The notes: generated from the sequence alone by a model not told the origin. A stretch of 64,000 nt of DNA from Budvicia aquatica DSM 5075 = ATCC 35567 (GCF_000427805.1 NZ_ATYS01000011.1:62001-126000), one strand, 5' to 3'; numbered from the stretch's first letter, positions 1 through 9,665 are shown. Numbers and translations: made by a program.

Positions 1-1521
1 CAGCCGAGCAGGCTGACAGAAGCGTTAGATAAAGTGGTCATTAACCGCTGGCTGGGCTTACCCATTTTCTTATTTGTCATGTACTTAATGTTTGTATTGG
101 CCATTAATATCGGTGGAGCATTGCAACCCCTGTTCGATCTTGGCTCATCGGCCATCTTTATTTCAGGTATCCAATGGGTTGGACATACATTTAACTTCCC
201 TGAATGGCTCACTATCTTCCTTGCTCAGGGTATCGGCGGCGGGATTAATACCGTCTTACCTCTGGTTCCTCAAATCGGCTTGATGTATCTGTTCTTAGCG
301 TTTCTGGAAGATTCTGGCTATATGGCCAGAGCGGCTTTCGTTATGGACAAGTTGATGTATGCCTTAGGCTTACCCGGTAAATCATTCGTACCGCTGATTG
401 TTGGCTTTGGTTGTAACGTCCCGTCTATTATGGGAACCAGAACGCTTGATGCTCCGCGAGAACGACTGATTACGATCATGATGGCCCCCTTTATGTCATG
501 CGGTGCTCGCTTAGCGATTTTTGCCGTATTCTCGGCCGCCTTCTTCGGAAAAGATGGCGCTCTGATCGTATTCTCACTCTATTTATTAGGTATCGTTGTG
601 GCGATCCTCACCGGCCTGATGCTGAAATATACCATTATGCGCGGTGAAGCTTCTCCGTTCATTATGGAGCTACCGGTATATCACGTTCCTCATGCTAAGA
701 GCCTATTATTACAAACCTGGCAGCGGCTGAAAGGTTTTGTGCTGCGGGCCGGTACCGTCATTATTATTGCCAGCATCGTTATTGGTGGTTTAAACAGTTT
801 CTCCTTTTCCGGGAAACCGGTTACCAGCATTAATGAATCTGCACTAGCCTCAACCAGTAAAGTCCTGACACCGCTGCTTCACCCGATGGGTGTTACTCAG
901 GATAACTGGCAGGCAACCGTAGGGTTAATTACCGGGGCAATGGCCAAAGAAGTGGTCGTCGGTACATTGAACACGCTATATACCGCAGAACAGATTACTA
1001 ACGAGCCTTTCGACTACGAAAATTTTAATTTATTAACTGAGTTAAAAGGCGCAGTAGATGAAACTTGGGGCAGTTTGAAAGAGACATTTACCTTAAGTGC
1101 GTTAGGTAATCCTATTGAGGCAAGTAAAGGCGACGGCTCAATGGATAACAGTTCTATGGGGGTTATGGCCAGTAAGTTCGGCAGTATATCCGCAGCTTAT
1201 AGCTATCTGATATTTGTCTTGTTATATGTGCCTTGCGTGTCGGTGATGGGTGCTATCGCCAGAGAAAGCAGCAGAGGCTGGATGACATTCTCTATCTTCT
1301 GGGGGCTGAATATTGCCTATAGTCTGGCCACGGTATTTTATCAGTTGGCTAACTTTAGTTCCCATCCGCAGCAGAGTGCGTTAACGGTTTTAGCTATTGT
1401 CATTTTCAATGTGCTGGTCATTTTTGGGTTATACCATATGCGAGATCGGGTGATGACGCGTATGCCACAATCTAATCCTGAAAGCTGTTGTGACAATAAA
1501 AAAACAGGGCACTGCCATTAA
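1..1521 (+). CDS. feoB: Ferrous iron transporter FeoB, 5'-truncated by window edge
   Basis: Inner-membrane Fe(II) transporter; the visible 506 residues are the C-terminal membrane part. The reading frame is open from base 1, so the apparent GTG start at 34 is internal and the N-terminal G domain lies outside the window. Seen: two Gate repeats with many hydrophobic segments, the GFGCNVPS motif (about bases 403-426) carrying the conserved pore cysteine, and a second Cys in MSCGARL. The tail is Cys/His-rich (CC...CH), typical of enteric FeoB. The feoC ATG follows the stop codon directly, so the two are co-transcribed. FeoA would be expected upstream. Family assignment is very secure. Confidence 0.97.
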   Translation, partial: QPSRLTEALDKVVINRWLGLPIFLFVMYLMFVLAINIGGALQPLFDLGSSAIFISGIQWVGHTFNFPEWLTIFLAQGIGGGINTVLPLVPQIGLMYLFLAFLEDSGYMARAAFVMDKLMYALGLPGKSFVPLIVGFGCNVPSIMGTRTLDAPRERLITIMMAPFMSCGARLAIFAVFSAAFFGKDGALIVFSLYLLGIVVAILTGLMLKYTIMRGEASPFIMELPVYHVPHAKSLLLQTWQRLKGFVLRAGTVIIIASIVIGGLNSFSFSGKPVTSINESALASTSKVLTPLLHPMGVTQDNWQATVGLITGAMAKEVVVGTLNTLYTAEQITNEPFDYENFNLLTELKGAVDETWGSLKETFTLSALGNPIEASKGDGSMDNSSMGVMASKFGSISAAYSYLIFVLLYVPCVSVMGAIARESSRGWMTFSIFWGLNIAYSLATVFYQLANFSSHPQQSALTVLAIVIFNVLVIFGLYHMRDRVMTRMPQSNPESCCDNKKTGHCH

Positions 1522-1764
1522 ATGGCCAGTTTAATTGAAGTCAGAGATGCTGTTGCATTGAACGGCACTGTAGAATTAGCGCAGCTCAGCCGACAGCTAA
1601 AATTGAACCCACAGCTGCTTCAGGCTATGTTGCAGCAGCTTGTGTCGATGGGAAAAGTAGAACGGGTAGAACCTGATAGCAGCTGTCTGGTAGGAAATTG
1701 CAAGAGCTGCGCAGAAGGTAAGAAATGCCTGACTGAATCTTATCGAATCAAGAAACCAGCCTAG
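1522..1764 (+). CDS. feoC: FeoC, Fe-S winged-helix partner of FeoB
   Basis: An 80-residue cytoplasmic protein of the feo operon. The N-terminal two-thirds is a winged-helix fold (starts MASLIEVRDAV), and the C-terminal loop carries four cysteines (CLVGNCKSC..GKKC), the cluster-binding arrangement of enteric FeoC. FeoC binds the FeoB cytoplasmic domain and in Salmonella protects FeoB from FtsH proteolysis. The ATG abuts the feoB TAA with no spacer, so translation is probably coupled. E. coli FeoC is 78 residues, so this is full length. Confidence 0.95.
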   Translation: MASLIEVRDAVALNGTVELAQLSRQLKLNPQLLQAMLQQLVSMGKVERVEPDSSCLVGNCKSCAEGKKCLTESYRIKKPA

Positions 1765-1852
1765 CTATTTTTATGCTGGATAAGCTTCAGTAATCGTTTA
1801 TTGGGCTGCCGAAACTGACGCTAAAACGAAACTGAACGACGTTATCATCAAC

Positions 1853-1883
1853 CAAAAGGTACTGCGTTATGTAGTACCTTTTG
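1853..1883. terminator. Bidirectional terminator between feoC and the DUF1471 gene
   Basis: Perfect 11-base inverted repeat CAAAAGGTACT / AGTACCTTTTG with a 9-base loop; A-rich on one side and T-rich on the other. It lies between convergent genes and can end both feoABC and the minus-strand gene. Confidence 0.7.
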
Positions 1884-1909
1884 AATATTTCGATGCTGTT
1901 TAGCGATAA

Positions 1910-2179
1910 CTATTTATAGACATCCGCCGTTGCTCTGGCTTTTTCATTTTCAGAAGCCGCAATGATGACATAATACTGGCCCCCCATCTTATCGGCTTTT
2001 TCAGAGAGGATTTTTTTCACATCCATTGGATCCATCGCTTCATTTGTTGAGCCCACAGCGCCCAATTGCTGATAGTTGTTTTGTTTAACTTGTGCCTGAG
2101 TGATTTCTGTTGCGGCTAAAGCACCGAATGAAAATGAGCTAACGGCTAAAGCGATGGTGAATGTTTTTAAAGCTTTCAT
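1910..2179 (-). CDS. Small periplasmic DUF1471 (YdgH/BhsA/McbA-like) protein
   Basis: An 89-residue exported protein. Residues 1-22 form a signal peptide ending ALA-A. The mature part is about 67 residues and matches the DUF1471 pattern: a short strand with 'QLGAVGST', a helix with 'AMDPMDVKKILSEKADKMGG', and a final strand 'YYVIIAASENEKARATADVYK'. Members in E. coli (BhsA, McbA, YhcN) are stress-induced periplasmic proteins linked to biofilm, acid, copper or peroxide responses. Which paralogue this is cannot be told. A good Shine-Dalgarno (AAGGGATAA) precedes the ATG. It is monocistronic, with a terminator downstream. Confidence 0.85.
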   Translation of the reverse strand: MKALKTFTIALAVSSFSFGALAATEITQAQVKQNNYQQLGAVGSTNEAMDPMDVKKILSEKADKMGGQYYVIIAASENEKARATADVYK

Positions 2180-2322
2180 AATTTATCCCTTACTTACGGT
2201 TAATTAACATTTCATTAAAATTTACCCTTTAATTATTTAACAACTATATTTTTTGTCAAAAAAATCAGCACAAAACATCAAAAAACCAGCCAAACAACAG
2301 AGCTAAAAACTGGATTTAAAGC

Positions 2323-3108
2323 CTATTTGCAATTGTATATTAAAGAAAAAAATAATATTTCAGCACAAAACACCTTTGAGTGAGAAATAAATGGCGCATG
2401 TGACGCCTTATTAATTAAAACTGAGTAAGAACAAGGCCATAAAGAATCAAGCATTGGAATAACCCGCCTTGGAACAAGCGCATCCAACGCACCATAAATT
2501 CGTAAAAAAGGCAGTTTGAGATCGACCAACTCTGCTCGTAAATCATTCAGCTCTAACATAACCAGCCCACTACTCAGGACTTCAACCTCCGGCATAGGCG
2601 CGCTAAAAACCACCTGCTTTAGCCGAAGTGCATCATCACGAGCAGTCGGTGCGCCTAGCGTTTGTAGCGCTAAAAATTGTTCCACCGTTTGCTGAAAGTT
2701 AACGTTTAGCTGTCTGTCGAATTCTGCCAATACTGCGGGTTTAATACCCGGCCACTTTTCATCCGCTTGCTCAATATGGCAGGGAGATGAAGCCACGGTG
2801 ATAAGCGCAGTAACTCGCTCGGGGTGATCCAGAGCAATACGACTGGCAATCAGTCCCCCCATAGACCAACCAAGCCACACCGCTTTTTCTGGCGCTCGTT
2901 GGAGTACTATTTCAGCCATATCCTTCAGACTCATAGCCCCGTACCCTCGGCTATGTCCATAACCCGGTAAATCGACCAGGTGAAGACGAAAATGCGGGGC
3001 AAGTCTCTCAGTAATGCAATGCCAGATACCCGAATTCAGCCCCCATCCGTGCAGCAGCACAAGATCGGTATCTCCTTCCCCGACGGTCTGCCAGTAAAGT
3101 GATGACAT
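2323..3108 (-). CDS. bioH: Pimeloyl-[ACP] methyl ester carboxylesterase BioH
   Basis: Alpha/beta hydrolase that removes the methyl group from pimeloyl-ACP methyl ester, the last step of pimeloyl-chain synthesis for biotin. Seen: oxyanion motif HGWGLNS (20-26), nucleophile elbow GWSMGG with Ser82 (the same number as in E. coli BioH), acid Asp209 in GALDALVP, and His237 in KASHAPF. Length is 261 residues, close to the E. coli 256. Divergent from gntX with only 44 bp between starts, as in E. coli. The last 10 residues differ from E. coli, which is minor. Confidence 0.95.
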   Translation of the reverse strand: MSSLYWQTVGEGDTDLVLLHGWGLNSGIWHCITERLAPHFRLHLVDLPGYGHSRGYGAMSLKDMAEIVLQRAPEKAVWLGWSMGGLIASRIALDHPERVTALITVASSPCHIEQADEKWPGIKPAVLAEFDRQLNVNFQQTVEQFLALQTLGAPTARDDALRLKQVVFSAPMPEVEVLSSGLVMLELNDLRAELVDLKLPFLRIYGALDALVPRRVIPMLDSLWPCSYSVLINKASHAPFISHSKVFCAEILFFSLIYNCK

Positions 3109-3152
3109 AGGCTATGCTCCCATTCAAAATAAAAAGATAAAAGTGGTTAACT

Positions 3153-3848
3153 ATGCCGATAGCTGACAGCCTGTGCTGGCTCTGCCTACAACCGCTGGCG
3201 ATACCAAAACAGGGTATTTGTAGCGTATGTCTGCGCCATCTTCCACCACTTCCCGCTTGCTGCCAGCGCTGCGGGCTTCCGGCCAATAAGAATCAGGCGC
3301 TGTGTGAATCCTGCTTGCACAATCCTCCTGAATGGCAACGGATGATTGCAGTCAGTGATTACCTGGGCCCGGTAAAATACTTTATTACTCGACTCAAGTT
3401 TTTCAGCGAAGTGAAGTATGCCCCGCTCCTGTCCAGATTATTGCTGTTAGCCTGGCTTAACGCCCGCAGAACTCAATTATGCTCTAAGCCAGATTTACTG
3501 ATGACTGTACCGCTACACCGTATCAGACGCTGGCGCAGAGGCTTTAATCAAACCGAACTAATTGGCTGCAGGCTGGCAAAATGGGTAGGATGTCAATGGA
3601 ATCCGTCGTTAATATTACGTCATCGTTCAACGCCGCCTCAACAAAGCCTAAGCGCCTATGAAAGGCAGTACAACTTGCGCCATGCTTTCAGCTGCACTCA
3701 GGATATCAGTGGGTTACATGTAGCATTACTCGATGATATTGTCACCACCGGCAATACGGCCGCTGAGATCAGCAGGCTATTGCTAGAAAACGGAGCTGCT
3801 TCCGTTCAAGTATGGTGTTTATGCCGCACCTTGAAGAATGACCACTAA
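3153..3848 (+). CDS. gntX: ComF-family phosphoribosyltransferase-like protein GntX
   Basis: A 231-residue ComF/GntX (YhgH) family protein. The N-terminus has four CxxC pairs (CWLC, CSVC, CQRC, CESC), a likely zinc ribbon, followed by a type I phosphoribosyltransferase fold with the PRPP loop ALLDDIVTTGNT near residues 190-202. E. coli GntX is implicated in gluconate uptake and in using DNA as a nutrient; its reaction is not established. Divergent neighbour of bioH and upstream of nfuA, the enteric arrangement. Confidence 0.92.
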   Translation: MPIADSLCWLCLQPLAIPKQGICSVCLRHLPPLPACCQRCGLPANKNQALCESCLHNPPEWQRMIAVSDYLGPVKYFITRLKFFSEVKYAPLLSRLLLLAWLNARRTQLCSKPDLLMTVPLHRIRRWRRGFNQTELIGCRLAKWVGCQWNPSLILRHRSTPPQQSLSAYERQYNLRHAFSCTQDISGLHVALLDDIVTTGNTAAEISRLLLENGAASVQVWCLCRTLKNDH

Positions 3849-3893
3849 TAGGCGTATTATACCCTACAAGAAAGGTCAACTACTGAGCATGTC

Positions 3894-4472
3894 ATGATTA
3901 AAATTACCGATTCAGCCCAATCCCACTTTAAAAAACTACTGGCTAATCAGGAAGAAGGCACGCAAATTCGTGTTTTCGTGATTAATCCAGGCACGCCAAC
4001 GGCCGAGTGTGGCGTCTCTTATTGCCCGCCGGATGCCGTCGAAGCAAGCGATACTGAACTAAAGTTTGAGCAACTTTCTGCTTTTGTTGATGAAGTCAGC
4101 GCGCCTTATCTTGAAGATGCTGAAATTGACTTCGTTACCGATCAGTTAGGCGCCCAGCTAACGCTAAAAGCACCAAATGCGAAAATGCGTAAAGTTGATG
4201 ACGATGCCCCGCTTATCGAACGCGTTGAATATGTGCTGCAATCGCAAATTAACCCGCAGTTAGCAGGCCACGGCGGCCGGGTTTCCCTAATGGAAATCAC
4301 GGATGAAGGCTATGCCATACTGCAGTTTGGCGGTGGTTGTAACGGCTGTTCAATGGTCGATTACACGCTGAAAGAAGGTATTGAGAAAGAGCTACTGCAA
4401 AAATTCCCTGAGCTGAAAGGGGTCAAAGATTTGACCGAGCATCAGAGCGGTGAGCACTCTTACTACAAATAA
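3894..4472 (+). CDS. nfuA: Fe-S biogenesis protein NfuA
   Basis: Fe-S carrier that delivers 4Fe-4S clusters to targets such as aconitase and lipoyl synthase. It has 192 residues (E. coli 191): a degenerate A-type scaffold domain (about 1-100) followed by a Nfu domain with the cluster-binding CNGC in [10 protein letters not shown] (about 146-155). Identity to the E. coli protein is very high by eye. It sits 45 bp after gntX and is followed by a strong terminator. Confidence 0.97.
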   Translation: MIKITDSAQSHFKKLLANQEEGTQIRVFVINPGTPTAECGVSYCPPDAVEASDTELKFEQLSAFVDEVSAPYLEDAEIDFVTDQLGAQLTLKAPNAKMRKVDDDAPLIERVEYVLQSQINPQLAGHGGRVSLMEITDEGYAILQFGGGCNGCSMVDYTLKEGIEKELLQKFPELKGVKDLTEHQSGEHSYYK

Positions 4473-4511
4473 CTGCCAGATATATCCATTCAGCCTCTTG
4501 GCTGTAACATC

Positions 4512-4537
4512 AAAAAGGGGCCTGAAGGTCCCTTTTT
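4512..4537 (+). terminator. Rho-independent terminator of gntX-nfuA
   Basis: A-rich, GC-rich hairpin AAAAAGGGGCC..GGTCCCTTTTT with a TGAA loop and a T-run, 40 bp after the nfuA stop. Confidence 0.85.
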
Positions 4538-4745
4538 AATTGGATTTTATACCAAAACTCGACCTCTTCTTACGCCGCCTGACGCCCCCTGCTTCCAATA
4601 TGTTTCTGACCGGAACATTTTGTCATTTTTATCCTGATTTGATTTACAAATTAGCAGTATCTAAATTCGCGGAGATCAATAGACTGATTTAACGTCTTGT
4701 TATTGCTAATTTCAGCCATATAAAAACAATTTAAATCAAATAATT

Positions 4746-5519
4746 ATGATGAATTACTTACAACAAAATTTTTCAGCTTCGTTTAATATCCCATGGCCGG
4801 CAATCATATGTATCCTGATGCTATTTATTTCATTTCATGCACACGCGGCTCACCCGCATAAGACAACAAAAAAACCGCCGGTTGTCACTCAGTCAGTCTC
4901 TAAAAATAGTGATAAACGCAAACGTTCATCCAAAAAGGCCAGCGTCCATTCTCATACCAGCACTTATTCCAACCAACGAAAAATAAGTAAAAGTGCCGAT
5001 AAAGCCCCAACTGGCGTTAATCCTTTTGCTCAACGAAAAGTACAAAACCTGAATATTACTGATGGCATGCATCCCCAGATCTCCGCAATTCAGGACACCA
5101 AACTCACCGCAGCAAAACGTAAGGTGATCTCCAAACTTATGCAGCAGTTAGGTAAGCCCTATCACTACGGAGGTGCCTCACCTCAGACCGGGTTTGATTG
5201 CAGTGGGTTGGTAAAATATGCGTATAGCGACCAGCTAAAAACGTCATTGCCCCGAACAGCAGACAATATGTTCTCTATGTCTGCCGAACAGGCACAAAAA
5301 ATAAAGAAAGAAGAGTTACATACCGGTGACTTAGTCTTCTTCAGGACAAACCGCAGCCGTAACCATGCTGGTCACGTCGGCGTTTATTTAGGGGATGGGG
5401 AATTTATTCAGGCGCCACGTACTGGCCAAGATATTCAGATCAGCCGGTTAGATGATGACTACTGGCAAGATCACTATATTGGTGCCCGTCGGGTACTGCT
5501 TGCGTATGCCGTAAAGTAG
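4746..5519 (+). CDS. Secreted NlpC/P60 peptidoglycan endopeptidase
   Basis: A 257-residue exported cell-wall hydrolase. Residues 1-35 look like a signal peptide with an unusually long N-region (hydrophobic core about 18-31, ending AHA-A). Residues 36-100 are a basic, Ser/Lys/Thr-rich, low-complexity linker. The C-terminal NlpC/P60 domain (about 122-250) shows the catalytic Cys152 in FDCSGLV and His210 in HAGHVGVYLGDG. The family cleaves stem-peptide bonds such as D-Ala-mDAP or D-Glu-mDAP. There is no lipobox, so it is not an NlpC/MepS-type lipoprotein. No gene in this position is known to me from E. coli. Two adjacent ATGs make the start uncertain by one codon. Confidence 0.85.
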   Translation: MMNYLQQNFSASFNIPWPAIICILMLFISFHAHAAHPHKTTKKPPVVTQSVSKNSDKRKRSSKKASVHSHTSTYSNQRKISKSADKAPTGVNPFAQRKVQNLNITDGMHPQISAIQDTKLTAAKRKVISKLMQQLGKPYHYGGASPQTGFDCSGLVKYAYSDQLKTSLPRTADNMFSMSAEQAQKIKKEELHTGDLVFFRTNRSRNHAGHVGVYLGDGEFIQAPRTGQDIQISRLDDDYWQDHYIGARRVLLAYAVK

Positions 5520-5560
5520 TCGGGCTGTATTAACCCACCGGCAACAATCAACTGAATCAA

Positions 5561-5596
5561 AAAAATGCCAGTCAGGGGTTCCCGACTGGCATTCAC
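5561..5596. terminator. Bidirectional terminator between NlpC/P60 gene and glpD
   Basis: Perfect 10-base inverted repeat AATGCCAGTC / GACTGGCATT (arms 5564-5573 and 5584-5593) flanked by A-runs and T-rich sequence, between convergent genes. Confidence 0.8.
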
Positions 5597-5629
5597 TTAA
5601 CTTAATAAGTCAGCTGATGCGTTATCAAA

Positions 5630-7135
5630 TTACTCAGCAAAGGCGACTTTTTTGCCGACCGTCTCTTTCAGCCATTCAGCCACGCGCTGTTTCTGAGCGT
5701 CATCCAGCCACATACCCAGCTTAGTCCGGCGCCAGATAACATCATCTAGCTCAACCGCCCACTCGTAAGTGGTCAGATATTCCAGCTCGGCCTGATATAA
5801 ACCGTGACCAAAATCTTCACCTAAATCAGCCAGGCTGGCTTTATTTGCCAACAGCATTTCAGTGCGCGAGCCATAGGTATGCGCAAAGCGGATGGCCAGT
5901 TCATCGGGTAACCAGGTGAACTTACGGCGTAGCTGGGCAACGTAACTGTTACGGTCAGTTCCCATGTCACCACCGGGAAGCGTACCGTTCTTCGTCCATG
6001 CATTACCAATGCCCGGATAATAGTGTGCCAGCTTCTCAATGGCATGTTCAGCCAGTTTACGATAAGTGGTTAACTTACCGCCAAACACTGATAGCAGAGG
6101 GGCCTTACCAGCTTCATCAGCCACTTCCAGCGTATAGTCACGGGTTACGGCCTGCGCTGAATCGGATTCATCGTCACACAGCGGGCGCACGCCAGAATAA
6201 GTCCACACGATATCATCTTTATTTAGCTGCTTTTTAAAGTGGTCGTTATACACTTTCAGCAGATAGTTAATTTCGTTTTCATCAATTTTTACATCATGCG
6301 GATCGCCGTGATATTCAACGTCAGTAGTACCGATAATGGAAAAATCGCCTAACCATGGAATCACGAACACAATACGGTTGTCTTCGTTTTGCAGAATATA
6401 CGCCTGAGATTCGCTATGTACTTTTGGTACAACGATATGGCTACCTTTAATCAAGCGGATACCGCGCGGTGATTTAAGCTGTAGGCCTTCATCAAAGAAT
6501 TGTTTTACCCAAGGACCGGTTGCGTTTACCAGACCTTTAGCACGCCAGGTCAGAGTTTCACCGGCGACCTCGTCAAAAGCTTCAACCACCCAAATTCCGT
6601 CTTCACGCCATGCGCGGGTCACTTTGGTTTTAGTGCGAACTTCACCTCCGTGTTTCACAACTTCTTGCGCATTTAGTACCACTAAGCGGGCATCATCAAC
6701 CCAGCAGTCTGAATATTCAAATCCGCGGGTCAACTCTGATTTTAATACTGAATCAGGGCCGAACTTCAGGCCATTACTGGCTGGTAGGCTGGTGCGTTTA
6801 CCTAAATGGTCATAAAGAAACAGACCAGCACGAATCATCCATGCCGGACGTAAATGTGGTTGATGAGGTAAACGAAAACGCATCGGGAAAGCGATATGCG
6901 GAGCTAGCTTTAATAATACTTCACGTTCAGCCAGCGCTTCGCTCACTAAACGAAATTCATAATGTTCTAAATAGCGTAATCCGCCGTGGATCAGTTTTGA
7001 GCTGGCAGATGAAGTTGCACAGGCCAGATCTCGGGCTTCCAGCATCAAAACGGAAAGTCCACGACCGGCAGCATCTGCAGCTATACCAGCACCATTAATA
7101 CCACCGCCGATAACAATTAAGTCTTTGGTTTCCAC
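5630..7135 (-). CDS. glpD: Aerobic glycerol-3-phosphate dehydrogenase GlpD
   Basis: FAD enzyme of the inner membrane oxidising sn-glycerol 3-phosphate to dihydroxyacetone phosphate and passing electrons to ubiquinone. The N-terminal dinucleotide fold is GGGINGAGIA. The sequence follows E. coli GlpD throughout (HGGLRYLEHYEFRLVSEAL, SGVRPLCDDESDS, FGGKLTTYRKLAEHA). I chose a GTG start at 7135: a ribosome-binding site AGGTGG lies 6 bases upstream, and the resulting 501 residues equal the E. coli length. The in-frame ATG at 7153 would put that site inside the gene. A GlpR operator lies 36 bp upstream. It is downstream of glpR on the same strand. Confidence 0.97.
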   Translation of the reverse strand: METKDLIVIGGGINGAGIAADAAGRGLSVLMLEARDLACATSSASSKLIHGGLRYLEHYEFRLVSEALAEREVLLKLAPHIAFPMRFRLPHQPHLRPAWMIRAGLFLYDHLGKRTSLPASNGLKFGPDSVLKSELTRGFEYSDCWVDDARLVVLNAQEVVKHGGEVRTKTKVTRAWREDGIWVVEAFDEVAGETLTWRAKGLVNATGPWVKQFFDEGLQLKSPRGIRLIKGSHIVVPKVHSESQAYILQNEDNRIVFVIPWLGDFSIIGTTDVEYHGDPHDVKIDENEINYLLKVYNDHFKKQLNKDDIVWTYSGVRPLCDDESDSAQAVTRDYTLEVADEAGKAPLLSVFGGKLTTYRKLAEHAIEKLAHYYPGIGNAWTKNGTLPGGDMGTDRNSYVAQLRRKFTWLPDELAIRFAHTYGSRTEMLLANKASLADLGEDFGHGLYQAELEYLTTYEWAVELDDVIWRRTKLGMWLDDAQKQRVAEWLKETVGKKVAFAE

Positions 7136-7170
7136 TTGTAACCACCTCATCATGCTCGCAAGAGCTCAAA

Positions 7171-7190
7171 AATGTTCGATTTCGAACATA
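7171..7190 (-). promoter_or_regulatory. GlpR operator of glpD
   Basis: AATGTTCGATTTCGAACATA is a near-perfect palindrome matching the known GlpR consensus (WATKYTCGWW-type half sites). It sits 36 bp upstream of the glpD start codon, so GlpR bound without glycerol 3-phosphate would block glpD transcription. Confidence 0.9.
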
Positions 7191-7334
7191 ATTGTAGACA
7201 AAAACAATCAGGTTAGCTAGTAATTAACCAACTAAAAACATTTTCGCGTGATCTGGATAACATTAAATCCACAATAAATTAAAGGTTACTGCGAAAAAGT
7301 GAGACATAGAATGGATAATTGGCGTGGTTTTAAG

Positions 7335-7386
7335 AAAATAAAAATAAAAAGCTGACGGTTTGGTGGGATAGCACCAGACCGTCAGC
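7335..7386 (-). terminator. Terminator of the glpEGR transcript(s)
   Basis: Minus-strand hairpin with a 15-bp, one-mismatch stem (arms 7351-7365 and 7372-7386, GCTGACGGT..ACCGTCAGC), followed on the minus strand by TTTTTATTTTTATTTT. It ends transcription after glpR and separates glpR from the glpD promoter. Confidence 0.85.
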
Positions 7387-7435
7387 GTTGATCTTATAGA
7401 AATAGAATAAGAAACTCAGCGCTAAATTCGAAGAA

Positions 7436-8197
7436 TTAGCAAAGCTCCAGCTTCACATCAAACTGCTTAATAATGCTCATTACGCTGGCAGGAGGCTCTT
7501 CATCGGTAAACAGGTAGTCAATCAGTCCCATATTACCTAGGTTAACCATCGCGTTACGGCCAAATTTAGAATGGTCGGTCACCAGCATCACGCTACGCGA
7601 GTTCTCGATAATTGCCCGCTTAGTCCGCACTTCATGGTAATCAAATTCCAGCAGGCTACCATCCATATCGATCCCGCTGATACCAAGGATTCCGTAATCC
7701 AGACGAAACTGAGAAATAAAATCTAAGGTCGCTTCACCAATAATTCCACCGTCACGAGAGCGGACTTCACCACCGGCAAGAATCAAACGGAAATCTTCTT
7801 TACCCGTCAACAGCGTGGCAACATTTAGATTATTGGTCACCACTCGCAGGTTTTTATGGTTTAACAGCGCGTGGGCTACCGCTTCCGGCGTAGTACCAAT
7901 ATCAATAAATAGCGTTGCACCGTCAGGAATATGGCTGGCGACGCGCTCGGCGATACGCACTTTCTCTTCCAACCACATCACTTTACGATCGTGATATGCC
8001 GCGTTTACGGCTGAACTGGAAGGTAAGGCAGCACCGCCATGGTGACGCTGGATCTTATTTTGCTCAGCCAGTTCATTTAAATCGCGACGAATAGTCTGCG
8101 GGCTAACACCAAAATGTTCTACCAGCTCTTCTGTGCTGACATAACCGTGCTTACGGACTAAATCTATAATCGATTCATGTCGTTGAGTTTGTTTCAC
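7436..8197 (-). CDS. glpR: Glycerol-3-phosphate regulon repressor GlpR
   Basis: DeoR-family repressor of the glp regulon, inactivated by glycerol 3-phosphate. It has 253 residues (E. coli 252): an N-terminal HTH (STEELVEHFGVSPQTIRRDL, about 20-39) and a C-terminal sugar-phosphate sensor domain with the DeoR signature 'LFIDIGTTPEAVAHAL'. Predicted targets in this window are the operator before glpD and weaker sites between glpA and glpT. It follows glpG by 49 bp on the same strand. Confidence 0.96.
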   Translation of the reverse strand: MKQTQRHESIIDLVRKHGYVSTEELVEHFGVSPQTIRRDLNELAEQNKIQRHHGGAALPSSSAVNAAYHDRKVMWLEEKVRIAERVASHIPDGATLFIDIGTTPEAVAHALLNHKNLRVVTNNLNVATLLTGKEDFRLILAGGEVRSRDGGIIGEATLDFISQFRLDYGILGISGIDMDGSLLEFDYHEVRTKRAIIENSRSVMLVTDHSKFGRNAMVNLGNMGLIDYLFTDEEPPASVMSIIKQFDVKLELC

Positions 8198-8246
8198 TTC
8201 AAAACCCTAAACGCGTTTATCCTGACGCGCCCCTTATTATTGTTTA

Positions 8247-9074
8247 TTAATTTCTTTTTGAAGACCGGGTGTCCCACCATGCGAGCGCAAGACCAACAAC
8301 TAACCCACCAATATGAGCCGCATTTGCTACCGATACACCCAACATATCAAAGTAGCCAACGGCTAACCATACTAAGGCAAATATCATTAATGAGCGTTGC
8401 ATATAAATTCCCCGCTCCGGCGCACGTTCGCCCGATAACCAGGAATATCCCATTAATGCATAAACAACGCCCGACAAACCGCCAAACGAACTACCACTAA
8501 AAATAGCCTGTCCGTATCCGGACAAAATCGCTGATAGCACGGTAATCTCTAATAGCTTGCCGGTCCCTAATCGTCTTTCCAGAGGCCCACCAAGATACCA
8601 CCACCATACGAGATTGAAGAGAATATGCATCAGAGAAAAGTGTAAGAAAGCATGGCTAACCCAACGCCATATCTGAATATATTGGCTACTATCGGAAGGA
8701 TAGGCTAACAGGTTAAACATCGTATTATCAAATACCTGCATTAAACCGTAAACCACAACGCAGATAACAATGACGCTCAGTGTCAATGGCCCGGCCTGAG
8801 AGCGCAGGTTTGCCAGCGTATCGCTTTTCCGATAAACAATATTGGCATTTGAACTGCCTGACTCCCAGCTGGCCGCTAAATAACGGGGATCGCTGGGATT
8901 ATCAATAAACTGCTGTAACTCATGACGAACCATTTGCTCTGACGATGTATCAGCCAGCCACAGTTCTACCTGATTATTCTGATGACGAACTTCAATATCA
9001 ATATGAAGTGTGGCCATATAATCGACAAAAGCCTGAGCCATTCGGGGATTAGAAAAAGCAATTAATCGAAGCAT
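8247..9074 (-). CDS. glpG: Rhomboid intramembrane serine protease GlpG
   Basis: Inner-membrane rhomboid protease with six predicted membrane helices behind a cytoplasmic domain (about 1-70). The catalytic dyad is at the E. coli positions: Ser201 in [12 protein letters not shown] and His254 in NAAHIGG. Also seen is the WWWYLGG L1-loop region. Length is 275 residues versus 276 in E. coli. It is part of the glpE-glpG-glpR block, though 267 bp separate it from glpE, more than in E. coli, so it may have its own promoter. Confidence 0.96.
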   Translation of the reverse strand: MLRLIAFSNPRMAQAFVDYMATLHIDIEVRHQNNQVELWLADTSSEQMVRHELQQFIDNPSDPRYLAASWESGSSNANIVYRKSDTLANLRSQAGPLTLSVIVICVVVYGLMQVFDNTMFNLLAYPSDSSQYIQIWRWVSHAFLHFSLMHILFNLVWWWYLGGPLERRLGTGKLLEITVLSAILSGYGQAIFSGSSFGGLSGVVYALMGYSWLSGERAPERGIYMQRSLMIFALVWLAVGYFDMLGVSVANAAHIGGLVVGLALAWWDTRSSKRN

Positions 9075-9341
9075 CAGAACTCACTTAAGCTTTAACGAAA
9101 TGATTTATATCAAAAAGTGATTAATCACGAATGTATCACCTCATCAGTGATTCAACAATCTGATAATCTTTCTCAATAATAGCGCGCATGAAACGAACAT
9201 AATTTACCACAATGGGTGTAGTTTCTGGAGATGTTGTTCAACCGAATCAGATTTATAGACAAGGAGAGAATAAAAACTGGCGAGATGAGTAAACGATTGG
9301 GCCACCTGAGATGGCTAGCTAAACAGACAACCCAACGTTAT

Positions 9342-9665
9342 TTAAGCTTTAGCAACATGCTGAGGATAGTGGCGTAACCAAGATTCATAGCCACCTTCAA
9401 TACTATAAACCTGTTCAAATCCCTGATGGACTAAATATTGTGCGGCTCCACGACTGCTAATACCGTGATAACACATCACAAAGATAGGGTGATCTAATTC
9501 TGTTTGCTGCATAAACCCGTTCAGATTGGCATCTGTCAGGTGAATTGCCTCAGGCACGTGGCCCGACTGAAAACTGGCCATATCGCGAATATCAACCAAA
9601 GTAGCATCGCCCTGCTGCAGCCGGACGTAAGCCTCACTAACGCTAATTGTTTCAAACTGCTCCAT
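9342..9665 (-). CDS. glpE: Thiosulfate sulfurtransferase GlpE (single-domain rhodanese)
   Basis: Cytoplasmic rhodanese that transfers sulfane sulfur from thiosulfate to cyanide or thioredoxin. The start MEQFETIS (9665) was chosen over an ATG 30 bp upstream because it matches the E. coli N-terminus, has AGGG five bases upstream, and gives 107 residues (E. coli 108). Active-site loop CYHGISS with Cys65 at the E. coli position; Asp-rich entry motif VDIRD. A TATAAT-like -10 (9698-9703, minus strand) lies about 33 bp upstream. Confidence 0.95.
   Translation of the reverse strand: MEQFETISVSEAYVRLQQGDATLVDIRDMASFQSGHVPEAIHLTDANLNGFMQQTELDHPIFVMCYHGISSRGAAQYLVHQGFEQVYSIEGGYESWLRHYPQHVAKA

Noticed and set aside
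9226-9360. Open frame on the plus strand between glpG and glpE with a possible start MSKRLGHLRWL
   Set aside because: It runs into the 3' end of glpE on the opposite strand and ends there; no known small protein matches. Chance is more likely.
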